Origin: CAZTAR01 sp043813895
GTDB lineage: Bacteria; Planctomycetota; Phycisphaerae; UBA1845; UTPLA1
Assembly (NCBI GenBank): GCA_043813895.1
Contig: JBDRKQ010000213.1
Coordinates: forward strand, 1 to 14,743
Length of the DNA stretch: 14,743 nucleotides
Direction of reading: 5' to 3'
Each line of letters starts with the position of its first letter. The stretch's first letter is position 1. This document shows positions 1 through 6,826 of this stretch, in pieces. The notes under the pieces were generated by a model that saw nothing but the letters and a program-made list of their open reading frames with translations, did not search any database and was not told where the DNA came from. Position numbers and translations under genes: made by a program.

Positions 1-549
1 ATCACATGGTATTGAATGGCGTGGCGAGTCGCCGTACCGCGACCTAATCGTGTCGGTCTCAAGGGTTTTCGGCTCTTCTCGCGAAAGCACACGAGATGTG
101 TGGCACGCTCCACAGTTGCGGATGTCGAGGGGAAAGCACGAGATTCGGTGCTAACCACCTCGGAACACCACGGACAGGCATTCGAGTTCTACGAGAGCTA
201 CTGCTCCGAAGTGTCCGCCCGTGAGCCAATGCATCAACTCCGCGAGAACGAGCCCGCACAGCCGAGCGCATCGCGGTGATCGCGACATTCATCGAGCAAG
301 GCATCACGGCTGAGAAGGGAGGTCTGGAGCCTGGAACAAGCCATTCGTGCCTTGGGAGGATTGACCAACAATCGGCGGAGTCGGGCTCTACTGCGGCGTC
401 AGGCAAGATTCGCTAACTCGATACTCGTGACGCCGGGCTTGAACTCCGGTCCTCATCATGCTCTCGGCGAACATGCGAGCTAGCGCTGCAAAGCCGCTAG
501 ATTGTTGGTTCGCGGCTGTTTCGTAAGTGCTTGGCGGGCAAGCCTTTAT
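1..549. other. gene-poor stretch, no supported gene
   Basis: I see no convincing gene here. The open frames at 16-279 (+) and 59-406 (-) overlap on opposite strands, have no recognisable domain, and show no convincing ribosome binding site. After its stop, the 16-279 frame continues as arginine-rich text (about 280-480) that could be decayed coding DNA, but no family can be named. A tRNA-like hairpin at about 430-505 was examined and rejected. The DNA may be non-coding flank of the tRNA gene or an eroded gene remnant. Confidence 0.5.
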
Positions 550-622
550 CTCCCCGAGTAGGACTCGAACCTACAACCTAGCGGTTAACAGCCGCTCGCT
601 CTACCAATTGAGCTATCGGGGA
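550..622 (-). tRNA. tRNA-Asn (anticodon GTT)
   Basis: Read on the minus strand, this 73-nt stretch folds as a complete cloverleaf. The 7-bp acceptor stem is perfect (TCCCCGA with TCGGGGA). The D-arm carries the usual AGCTCAATTGGTAGAGC. The anticodon stem AGCGG/CCGCT closes the loop CTGTTAA, so the anticodon is GTT and the tRNA decodes asparagine codons AAC and AAU. The T-arm is GTAGG/CCTAC with loop TTCGAGT, and the discriminator base is G. The 3' CCA is not encoded and must be added by CCA-adding enzyme. The gene stands alone, with a good promoter just upstream at 650-677. Confidence 0.97.
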
Positions 623-649
623 ATGCCGATCGCACAGCGGTCATGTTCA

Positions 650-677
650 GTTATACCAGAGTCGAGACCTTTGTCCA
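650..677 (-). promoter_or_regulatory. sigma70-like promoter of the tRNA-Asn gene
   Basis: On the minus strand, TGGACA (677-672, five of six matches to the -35 consensus) is followed after 16 bp by TATAAC (655-650, five of six matches to the -10 consensus). Transcription would start near 643, about 20 nt before the mature tRNA 5' end. Its position and quality fit a housekeeping promoter for the tRNA. The assignment is by eye only. Confidence 0.6.
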
Positions 678-1016
678 GAGCACCGCGGAGGAAACGAAGC
701 CCGATCAGGCTCGGCCGGCTCAGGCTCCTTTCCCTTATCGGCCCAGTGGCGACACGCGGGAGCAGAAACCCCTGACCTGATGTGGTGAATCCGGAGATCA
801 CCCAGGCGGCCCCGGCCAACTCGTTTCGCATGCACGACGCTTCCCGCCGACCGATTGTCTCCCCGTACCAGCCCAGACCGCAGGCGAGGGCAAGATCGTG
901 ACGCCCGCTCTCCGCGGCTGCGCAGATTTTGCCGACATCACCAACATCGCCCGACGACCCGCTCGCCAGGATGTCGCTGGCGGCCTGCCCGCTCTCGTGC
1001 GCTGGTGAAACCATCA
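678..1016. other. no supported gene
   Basis: This is GC-rich sequence with short overlapping open frames on both strands (for example 613-1017 minus). None has a recognisable domain or a plausible start, and one overlaps the tRNA gene. I regard the stretch as non-coding or eroded. Confidence 0.5.
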
Positions 1017-1126
1017 AGAAACTATCTCAGAATGCCTCAAGGCCATGCGAATACCGCTGTGGCAACGCCGTCTCGGCGGTGAAGACAGAGGCGGGACGCC
1101 TGTGCCACCATTCTGAGGTAGTTTCT
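1017..1126. repeat. MITE-like element with 18-bp terminal inverted repeats
   Basis: The left end (1017-1034, agaaactatctcagaatg) and right end (1109-1126) are inverted copies of each other with one mismatch in 18. The 110-bp unit has no coding capacity. It contains two inner hairpins: CGCCG/CGGCG around TCT at 1066-1078, and CAGAGGCG/CGCCTGTG around GGA at 1086-1104 with one mispair. Short size, terminal inverted repeats and lack of genes fit a miniature inverted-repeat element or a REP-type composite. No clear target-site duplication flanks it, so mobility is inferred and not shown. Confidence 0.65.
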
Positions 1127-1423
1127 GAGCGGGAGGTCAGGCCTGGTTACGGCGTCACTGGCAGCCTTGCCCTCCAGTGCATGCAGACGTGTGCCGGACG
1201 CCCGTGCCGGGAATCCGAGGCCCGCAAGTCTCCGCCGAGCCCCCCTTCGTCGCCTCACCAGGGGCCTTCCCGTCAAGCCGCCTTCCACGCACACCCGATA
1301 ACAGTGAAAAAGGCGTCCGCACCTCGCGTGCGATCCGTGCGCAATCCGCGCAGCCGGATCACTCGGCTCAAGCGCTCGGGGTGAAACCGCGAGGACCTCC
1401 CGTCCGACCTTCAGGAGCACGGC
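1127..1423. other. upstream region of the ATPase/coiled-coil gene, no gene
   Basis: There is no supported gene in these 297 bp. The stretch holds the palindrome at 1156-1179 and, near 1189-1212, a possible degenerate relative of the same family (GGACGCCCGTGCC). I could not identify a convincing -35/-10 pair for the downstream gene. Confidence 0.5.
1156..1179. repeat. CACTGG...CCAGTG palindromic repeat
   Basis: The arms CACTGG (1156-1161) and CCAGTG (1174-1179) flank CAGCCTTGCCCT. The core CACTGGCAGCC also occurs at 13358-13368 in the cluster between preT and the DUF1801 gene, so this is probably an isolated member of that dispersed family. Confidence 0.5.
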
Positions 1424-4400
1424 ATGTACTGCGATTTCTTCGATATCAGGATGCTGCCCTTTAACAACACGCCGGACCCGAGGTTCTTCTTCAACACGCC
1501 GGATCATGAAGAGGCACTCGCCTCGCTGCTCTACGCCGCCGAAGAGCGCAAGGGCTTCGTTCTCGTCACGGGCGAAGTCGGAGCGGGCAAGACGCTCCTC
1601 AGCCGGCTCTTGCTCGCGAAGCTCGGCCCCGGCGTCCGAACCGCACTCATCAACAACACGCGGCTCAGCGGGCCCGAGTTGCTCATGGCGATCTGCCGCG
1701 AGTTCGAGATCGAGATTGAGGAGGGCGCCTCTTCCGCTGAAATGTCCAACGCCCTTGAGACGTTCCTCCTCGAACAGTATTCCCGGGACCGTCTGGCGGT
1801 CGTCATTCTCGATGAAGCACAGAACCTCCCCCTCGAAGCATTTGAAGAGCTTCGGATGCTCGGAAACCTCGAGGCGAACGACGCAAAACTGCTCCAGGTT
1901 CTGATTCTTGGACAACCCGAACTCCAGGCCTCCTTCCGGCTGCCCTCCATGCGGCAGTTGCACCAACGCATCTTCCGCACCTTTCACCTCGAGGCCTTGA
2001 GCCGGGACTTGACCGAGGGCTACGTCAAACACCGGTTGCAGGTCGCGGGCCTGCCGGGCGATCAACAGGTCTTCAGCAAAGAGGCGGTCGAAGCGATCTA
2101 TCGGCACGCCGAAGGCGTCCCGCGACTCATCAATCAGATCTGCGACAATGCGATGCTGACGGCCTACACCGAGTCCAGCACGACAATCACGGAGAAGATC
2201 ATCACGGAAGTCGTCGACCAGATGATGACTCTCACGGTCGCGCCCGGTGAAGCCAAACCGCAGGGAGCCTTCGCCAAACACTTGCTTGGCGTCACGGACA
2301 CACCTGGTGGCGCGGTCCAAGCCGGGATGCCCACGCATCAGACCGTAATCACGATGCCGGACACATCCATGCACAACGATGCTCTGAGGGCCCGGGTAAA
2401 CGACATCGACCACCTGATCCGCCGCATGGCCGACCGGCTCGAGAATTCCGAGCGGACGCTCGAGGGCATCCGTCACGGTACGGACCGCCCGGCCGCGAAG
2501 GATGGCGAAACATCCCCCGAACTCCAGGAAGCCAAACAGATGCGCCGCCAGGCATCCGGCATCCTCAAGGCCATCAAGGCGGCCTCCGAAGATGCCGGGA
2601 TCCAGGCACAACGAGCAATCCGCGCAGCAATGAAGACCTCGTCACGCGTCGAAGATGAGGCGAAGAACACGCTCGACCGGGCAGAGCGGGAAAACCTCGT
2701 GATTCAGGCACAGGCCGAGCACGTCATGCAAGACGTGCATGCCTTCGCGCAGGGCAAGCAGGACCACATCGCGGGGCTCCTCTCGCGGCAACAGGCAGAG
2801 TTCGAGGCAACCCAGAAGCTACGACGCCACGCGGCCACCTTGCTGGACGAGGTCACCAAGACCGCCCAGGAAGCCACTGAGCGCGTCAAGGAGATGATCG
2901 ACGGCGCCCAGGAATCCGCCACCGCCGTGGAGAAGCAGGCCGCCGTCAGCCTGACGGAGACCGAGAAGCAGAATGCAGCCATGCGGCAGCAGGTCGAACA
3001 GCTTCTCGACCAAGTCAGGAATAACAACCAGGCCCAGGGTCGGGAAGTGGCCGAGCTGATCTCCCGCCATCACGAGGAAATCGCCGCGTCCCGCAAGACA
3101 ATCGACAGCCTCCAGGCTCAGATGAAACAGCGAGATGAGGAGACCGAGCGGCGCAGCAACGAGATGCTCCGGCATGTCCGCGAACAAATCAAAGCACTCA
3201 ATGAACACCTCGACGACATGCACCAGAAAGCCGATGGCCGTACGACGGAACTCAATCAGTCGATGGATCGGTTCCTGGCTCAGATGCGGACCCGCGTCGA
3301 GCGCACGCACAAACAGTTGCTCGATGTCGTCACCGCTGCTCAGGACCGGGTCAAGTCTTCCCAGCAGGCCCTGCAAACCACCAGGGACCAGACGCTCGCC
3401 GAAGCCAAGGACGCCCGCACTCAGGCGAGAAGCTTGTTCGAGGAAACACGCGACCTGATCACCAAAACGCAGGAGCAAGCCGCCGCCTGCCTCGCCGACC
3501 TGCAGGCTCAGATGGCTGAACAGAAACACAAGGCCGACTCCGTCTGGAAGACGGCGGTCGCGGAAGGAACCAGGACGCTCAACGAGTTAACGGCGAAGCT
3601 AGCTGAAACCCGCATGATGACCGACCATTCGCGAACCACGCTCGAGAGCCTGGTGCAAAGCGCAACGGACAATCTCGCCAAGACCCGAACCGCGTTCGAG
3701 ACCGATCTCAATGCTCACAAGTCGGAAATCGTCAAGCTGTCCCGTGATACGGATGCGATCAAGACCGGTATCGCCAATCGCTTCGAGAAAGCCAGAAGAG
3801 ACCTTGACGACTCACTCGCAAAACACGAGCAAAACATGCGGCAGCGCACAATCAGGCTGATCGGAGAAAGCGACGGCGCGATCGCCGAGGTCGAAGCCGA
3901 GGCAAAGAACATGATCGGTTCCCTCCGATCCGAACTCCAGACCGCGTCCGAGACCGCGTCCACAGTCTGCTCCGAAATCCGGCAGTCGAACCACGAATCC
4001 ATCACTGACGCCCAGACGAAGGCGAAGGAGATGGCCGACTCCCTCCACTCAGAACTCCAGACCGCGTCCGAGACCGCATCCGGACTCTGCGAGAAAATCC
4101 GACAATCCGGCTACAACTCCATCGCCGACATCGAAACCAAAACGAAGAAAGTGGTCAGCTCCCTCCAATCCGAACTCGAAACGGCCTCCGAGAGGGCCTC
4201 AGGCATCTGCGCGGAGATTCGACGGGCCAACGACGACTCAGTTGCCGAAGTCCAAGCCAAGGCAAAGAACGTGGTCGACTCTCTCCAGACCGAACTCGCA
4301 TCCGCCTCTGATACGGCCACGCGCATTTACTCGGAGATTCAAGAGTCCCTCGCCACCGTCCAACAGAACGCCGAGCAGCAGGAGGCACAGCACGAAGCGC

Positions 4401-6079
4401 TGTCCGAGAACTTGCAACGCCACCTGACGGAACTCGTCGAGAAGAACCGACAACTGCTCCACCAGGCCCGGACCCAAGTGGATGAGATGTCCGCAAAGGC
4501 GACCGATGCAGCTGAAGCTCTGGCGGGCAAGATCGCGCAACTGAAAGACTCGGCCGAGGCCGAAGTCTCCGGCATCGGCATGCGATTGACGAAGAGCCTT
4601 GAAGAGGCCGTTCACAAAGCCGGCATGATCCGGGACGAGTCGGAAAAGACCGCCGAGAACCTCGACGACCGCATGGCCCGGACAAGTCAGAAGGCCGAGG
4701 TGGCAGTCTCTCACGCCGAGAAGGCCGTCGCCCACATCCGCGAACAGAGTGAGAACTCGCTCGCCGAGGTCCGGGTGGGCATGGAACAGATGACCGATCG
4801 CTCCAAGCTCATTCAGTCCGACCTCAGCGAGATGAGTCGAGAGCTCACCGAAGCGGCCAAGTCGGGGATTGACCAACTGCGCCACACCGCCGACACCGTC
4901 TCCCAGCAGATCGCGGCGATGAACGAGTCCGCGCAGAGAGACTCCGACGCGAACTACCAACGGCTCGCCGCTCTCCGAGAGCAGGTCGAACAGGGCACGG
5001 AGCAGATCCGCCAAAACGCCACGCGGCTCCTCGAGCAGGTCCAGGCGGGAACGGCCGTCTTGCGCCAACATGCCGATGAGCTACTCTCGCAGGCGGAGAG
5101 CGGCGCGGACAAGATCGGCGAACAGGCCGCAAACCTTCTGGCACAGGCGCAGAGTTCCGCCGAGAGCTTCCGCGGGCAGGCCGAGGCCCTTCTCCGCCGA
5201 TCCGAGGCGACCGCCGACGCCGTCCGCAACGACGTGCAGGCCATGCGGTCTGAGATCGCCGAGGATGCAGAGGAGATTCGTCAGCGCGTGAACGACGCCG
5301 CGAAAGACCTGACCGAAGCCCGTGAGGAGTCTACGCACTTTATCACCGAGGCTCGGAGAATCCACGAGCAGGCGCAGAAGAAGTCGCAGGAGCTCGTCAA
5401 CAGCGGCGCCTCGATCGTCGAGAGGTCCGAAGCCCTGCTAAAGACGCCGAAAGACCTCGTGGAGGAAGCCAACAGACAAACGCAGGCGCTCGCGGGGATG
5501 TCGAAGAAGGTCACTTCCGTCGTCCACCAGCTTGCAACCGCCGGGAACAAAGCGCAGCAGAACCGTGACCAGCTCCAAAACGCCAACATCGAAGCGAACG
5601 ACACCGTCGAGCTACTCAAGCGGCACACCGCACGGGTCGGACAGCTCGTCGGCATCATCAGACAGCTCTACGGATCAATGGATGCCAGGATCGAAGGGTT
5701 GCGAAGTAGGCTCTCACACGCCGATGAGCTGGCAAAGAGCGTTCCCGGCGAGATTCAGACCTTGCGCTATGCCCTCGACGCGGAAGCCCCGGCCCACCGA
5801 GCCACTCAGACGCCCCAGACATTCCCGGCGAAAGGCCGCGTACCGAGGAATGCCGCCGCCAAGCCGCAGCCGGCCACCGTCTTGCGAACCGCAGAGCAAG
5901 CGCCGCGTACCCTCAACATCGCTTCGATGCCCGTGGAGAAGGGCTCGCTCGGCGACATCGTCAAGGGCAACAAGAAACTGAACAAGTGGCTGCGGGACAT
6001 CCTCGAAGAAGGCGACACCCCCGACCAGCCGCAGCCCCCCGCCAACCGAGTCGCCCCCAAGACCACCGCCAAGGCCTGA
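1424..6079 (+). CDS. ExeA/GspA-type AAA+ ATPase fused to a giant coiled coil
   Basis: A 1551-residue protein. The start is supported by AGGAG at 1413-1417, six bases before ATG, and by an N-terminus (MYCDFFDIRMLPFNNTPDP) typical of ExeA proteins. Residues 1-270 form the AAA+ domain: Walker A GEVGAGKT (50-57), Walker B VVILDEAQ (126-133), a GQPEL segment (163-167), arginines in HQRIFRTF (180-187) and sensor-2-like GVPRLINQ (231-238). Known ExeA/GspA/MshM ATPases work in secretin or pilus assembly and often carry a membrane segment and a peptidoglycan-binding domain. Neither is visible here. A linker (about 270-365) leads to 976 residues without proline (366-1341), rich in Ala, Glu, Gln, Arg and Lys, which I read as one long coiled coil. 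The tail is proline-rich, with a short charged segment at about 1505-1530. There is no signal peptide, so it is probably cytosolic. It is monocistronic, followed by a hairpin at 6086-6117. Function is unknown; a filament- or scaffold-forming ATPase is a guess. Confidence 0.85.
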   Translation: MYCDFFDIRMLPFNNTPDPRFFFNTPDHEEALASLLYAAEERKGFVLVTGEVGAGKTLLSRLLLAKLGPGVRTALINNTRLSGPELLMAICREFEIEIEEGASSAEMSNALETFLLEQYSRDRLAVVILDEAQNLPLEAFEELRMLGNLEANDAKLLQVLILGQPELQASFRLPSMRQLHQRIFRTFHLEALSRDLTEGYVKHRLQVAGLPGDQQVFSKEAVEAIYRHAEGVPRLINQICDNAMLTAYTESSTTITEKIITEVVDQMMTLTVAPGEAKPQGAFAKHLLGVTDTPGGAVQAGMPTHQTVITMPDTSMHNDALRARVNDIDHLIRRMADRLENSERTLEGIRHGTDRPAAKDGETSPELQEAKQMRRQASGILKAIKAASEDAGIQAQRAIRAAMKTSSRVEDEAKNTLDRAERENLVIQAQAEHVMQDVHAFAQGKQDHIAGLLSRQQAEFEATQKLRRHAATLLDEVTKTAQEATERVKEMIDGAQESATAVEKQAAVSLTETEKQNAAMRQQVEQLLDQVRNNNQAQGREVAELISRHHEEIAASRKTIDSLQAQMKQRDEETERRSNEMLRHVREQIKALNEHLDDMHQKADGRTTELNQSMDRFLAQMRTRVERTHKQLLDVVTAAQDRVKSSQQALQTTRDQTLAEAKDARTQARSLFEETRDLITKTQEQAAACLADLQAQMAEQKHKADSVWKTAVAEGTRTLNELTAKLAETRMMTDHSRTTLESLVQSATDNLAKTRTAFETDLNAHKSEIVKLSRDTDAIKTGIANRFEKARRDLDDSLAKHEQNMRQRTIRLIGESDGAIAEVEAEAKNMIGSLRSELQTASETASTVCSEIRQSNHESITDAQTKAKEMADSLHSELQTASETASGLCEKIRQSGYNSIADIETKTKKVVSSLQSELETASERASGICAEIRRANDDSVAEVQAKAKNVVDSLQTELASASDTATRIYSEIQESLATVQQNAEQQEAQHEALSENLQRHLTELVEKNRQLLHQARTQVDEMSAKATDAAEALAGKIAQLKDSAEAEVSGIGMRLTKSLEEAVHKAGMIRDESEKTAENLDDRMARTSQKAEVAVSHAEKAVAHIREQSENSLAEVRVGMEQMTDRSKLIQSDLSEMSRELTEAAKSGIDQLRHTADTVSQQIAAMNESAQRDSDANYQRLAALREQVEQGTEQIRQNATRLLEQVQAGTAVLRQHADELLSQAESGADKIGEQAANLLAQAQSSAESFRGQAEALLRRSEATADAVRNDVQAMRSEIAEDAEEIRQRVNDAAKDLTEAREESTHFITEARRIHEQAQKKSQELVNSGASIVERSEALLKTPKDLVEEANRQTQALAGMSKKVTSVVHQLATAGNKAQQNRDQLQNANIEANDTVELLKRHTARVGQLVGIIRQLYGSMDARIEGLRSRLSHADELAKSVPGEIQTLRYALDAEAPAHRATQTPQTFPAKGRVPRNAAAKPQPATVLRTAEQAPRTLNIASMPVEKGSLGDIVKGNKKLNKWLRDILEEGDTPDQPQPPANRVAPKTTAKA
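3860..4339 (+). repeat. 120-bp / 40-residue tandem repeats in the coiled coil
   Basis: Within the large protein, residues 833-872, 873-912 and 913-952 are in-register 40-residue repeats (SLxSELxTASExAS, then a Cys-containing EIR segment, then TKxK or AKxK). A partial unit lies before them (813-832) and another after (953 to about 970). Each full unit has a cysteine at its 17th position (C849, C889, C929), replaced by Tyr in the last partial unit. The DNA is still visibly similar between units, especially the first 45 bases of units 1 and 2, which suggests fairly recent tandem duplication. Confidence 0.8.
4994..5371 (+). repeat. seven 18-residue repeats in the coiled coil
   Basis: Residues 1191-1316 divide into seven consecutive 18-residue units without gaps. 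The clearest four resemble GTEQIRQNATRLLEQVQA: a small residue, charged residues, a central RQ-A-LL core and a Q-rich end. The last units are more diverged. Eighteen residues equal five helical turns at 3.6 residues per turn, so equivalent positions fall on the same face of the helix. This period differs from the 40-residue repeats earlier in the rod. Confidence 0.65.
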
Positions 6080-6085
6080 CGATCA

Positions 6086-6117
6086 GAGCCGCGACCGTAA
6101 GGAAGCGGTCACGGCTC
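6086..6117. terminator. 12-bp hairpin after the ATPase/coiled-coil gene
   Basis: GAGCCGCGACCG (6086-6097) pairs with CGGTCACGGCTC (6106-6117) over 12 positions with one mismatch, around an 8-nt loop. It starts six bases after the stop codon at 6077-6079. There is no U-run, so it is not a canonical intrinsic terminator. I recognise the arm sequence as a common intergenic palindrome of planctomycete genomes, so it may be a repeat recruited to end or protect the 3' end of the mRNA. Confidence 0.5.
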
Positions 6118-6195
6118 CATCCAAAGGGCCCACCCGGCGTGTGTACAGGTGTGTGCCACTGCTCTTGAGCAAGGTCCCCACGGAGATGGATGAAT

Positions 6196-6333
6196 CGCCG
6201 GGTACCATGCTCATCCCGCAGGGTGAGCATGCTTTCTGCTTGATGCAGCCTCCACTTCATGAAGGCATGGGTTTCGAGCCGTGACCCAACGACCCGTCCG
6301 GCAGCGTTGACGAGTCAGGAGGGATTCTCATGC
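6196..6333. repeat. 138-bp direct repeat, copy A
   Basis: This unit recurs at 6445-6582 with the same length, no gaps and about 10 differences by eye (roughly 93% identity). It begins CGCCGGGT, includes the CATGCTCA hairpin, and ends GGGATTCTCATGC. It encodes nothing recognisable. Confidence 0.85.
6206..6231. repeat. CATGCTCA hairpin, copy 1
   Basis: Arms CATGCTCA and TGAGCATG (8 bp) enclose the apex TCCCGCAGGG, whose CCC and GGG can also pair. The same hairpin recurs at 6455-6480 and 6578-6603. Confidence 0.8.
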
Positions 6334-6442
6334 CACGCTGGTGCGAGAATCCCTTCTCGCACCCCCTCTGACGGGAATCCCTTCCCGTGCCCACAGGATG
6401 GGAATCCTGCGGAGAGTGCGTGCGAGATGGGGATCTCGCACG
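6321..6442. repeat. array of four short hairpins with TCCC/GGGA-type loops
   Basis: There are four consecutive perfect hairpins with 4-nt loops. The first pairs GGTGCGAGAA with TTCTCGCACC around TCCC (6340-6363). The second pairs ACGGGAA with TTCCCGT around TCCC (6371-6388). The third pairs CAGGAT with ATCCTG around GGGA (6394-6409). The fourth pairs CGTGCGAGAT with ATCTCGCACG around GGGG (6419-6442). In addition, GGGATTCTC (6321-6329) can pair with GAGAATCCC (6345-6353) as an alternative to the first hairpin. The stems differ in sequence but not in complementarity. Confidence 0.75.
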
Positions 6443-6444
6443 AG

Positions 6445-6582
6445 CGCCGGGTGCCATGCTCATCCCGCCGGGTGAGCATGCTTTCCACTCGACGCAGCCT
6501 CCACTTCAAGCAGGCATGGGTTTCGAGCCGCGACCCAACGACCCGTCCAGCAGCGTTGACGAGTCAGGAGGGATTCTCATGC
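6445..6582. repeat. 138-bp direct repeat, copy B
   Basis: This is the second copy of the unit at 6196-6333, offset by 249 bp. It runs directly into a third CATGCTCA hairpin, where copy A instead runs into the array of TCCC-loop hairpins. Confidence 0.85.
6455..6480. repeat. CATGCTCA hairpin, copy 2
   Basis: Same arms as copy 1, with apex TCCCGCCGGG. The A-to-C change in the apex falls in the unpaired loop centre. It lies inside copy B of the 138-bp repeat. Confidence 0.8.
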
Positions 6583-6603
6583 TCATCCCGCAGGGTGAGC
6601 ATG
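6578..6603. repeat. CATGCTCA hairpin, copy 3
   Basis: Arms CATGCTCA and TGAGCATG with apex TCCCGCAGGG, identical to copy 1. It overlaps the last five bases of copy B of the 138-bp repeat. Confidence 0.8.
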
Positions 6604-6678
6604 CCACCCAGCCGCGGAAGCTAGGCGAGTGAAACGGGACAGCCGAACCAGGTAGGTCGCCCACGTAGCTCGGCGGGC

Positions 6679-6806
6679 CCGGTGCCCTGCCTTCACGGGC
6701 GCAGCTCGGATAGGCCGGGTGCCATGCCTTCACGGGAGAAGCCCGGGTAGGCATGCGTTCTCGACATCGTACATGCTTACCCGCGACTTTGTCGCGTGAA
6801 AGCATG
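6679..6806. repeat. cluster of CATGC-armed imperfect hairpins
   Basis: Three related palindromes. At 6723-6755, CATGCCT pairs with AGGCATG and the inner CGGG with CCCG. At 6772-6806, CATGCTT pairs with AAGCATG and the inner CGCGAC with GTCGCG. A degenerate copy lies at about 6679-6714 (GGTGCCCTGCCTTCACGGG, a near direct repeat of the start of the second). The two good copies are in opposite orientation: one has TTCA after its left arm and the other has TGAA before its right arm. They lie just downstream of the ssnA stop codon and could shape its mRNA 3' end. Confidence 0.6.
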
Positions 6807-6826
6807 GCACCCACGATGAGTCGTTG

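Larger units (their letters stand above)
6118..6826. other. gene-free spacer made of palindromic repeats
   Basis: No gene is supported between the coiled-coil gene and the ssnA stop. Open frames here (for example 6259-6624) are by-products of the repeats and encode duplicated low-information text. The spacer holds a 138-bp duplication, three copies of a CATGCTCA hairpin, four short hairpins with TCCC-type loops, and a second cluster of CATGC-armed hairpins at 6679-6806. These are annotated separately. Confidence 0.7.

Noticed and set aside
430..505. tRNA-like segment on the minus strand with a T-arm resembling CCGGA-GTTCAAG-CCCGG and a TAGCG/CGCTA hairpin
   Set aside because: The T-arm has a mismatch and its loop is out of register. 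The second hairpin has a 9-nt loop, and no matching acceptor stem can be found. It could be a decayed tRNA but cannot be supported.
1037..2611. 524-codon open frame opposite the ATPase domain
   Set aside because: It lies antisense to the clearly recognised AAA+ region, shows no domain, and is explained by high-GC codon bias opening the reverse strand. Part of it runs through the MITE-like element.
6196..6603. possible CRISPR array
   Set aside because: The repeats are few, unequal in spacing and mostly self-complementary with differing stems. There are no regular spacers and no cas genes.
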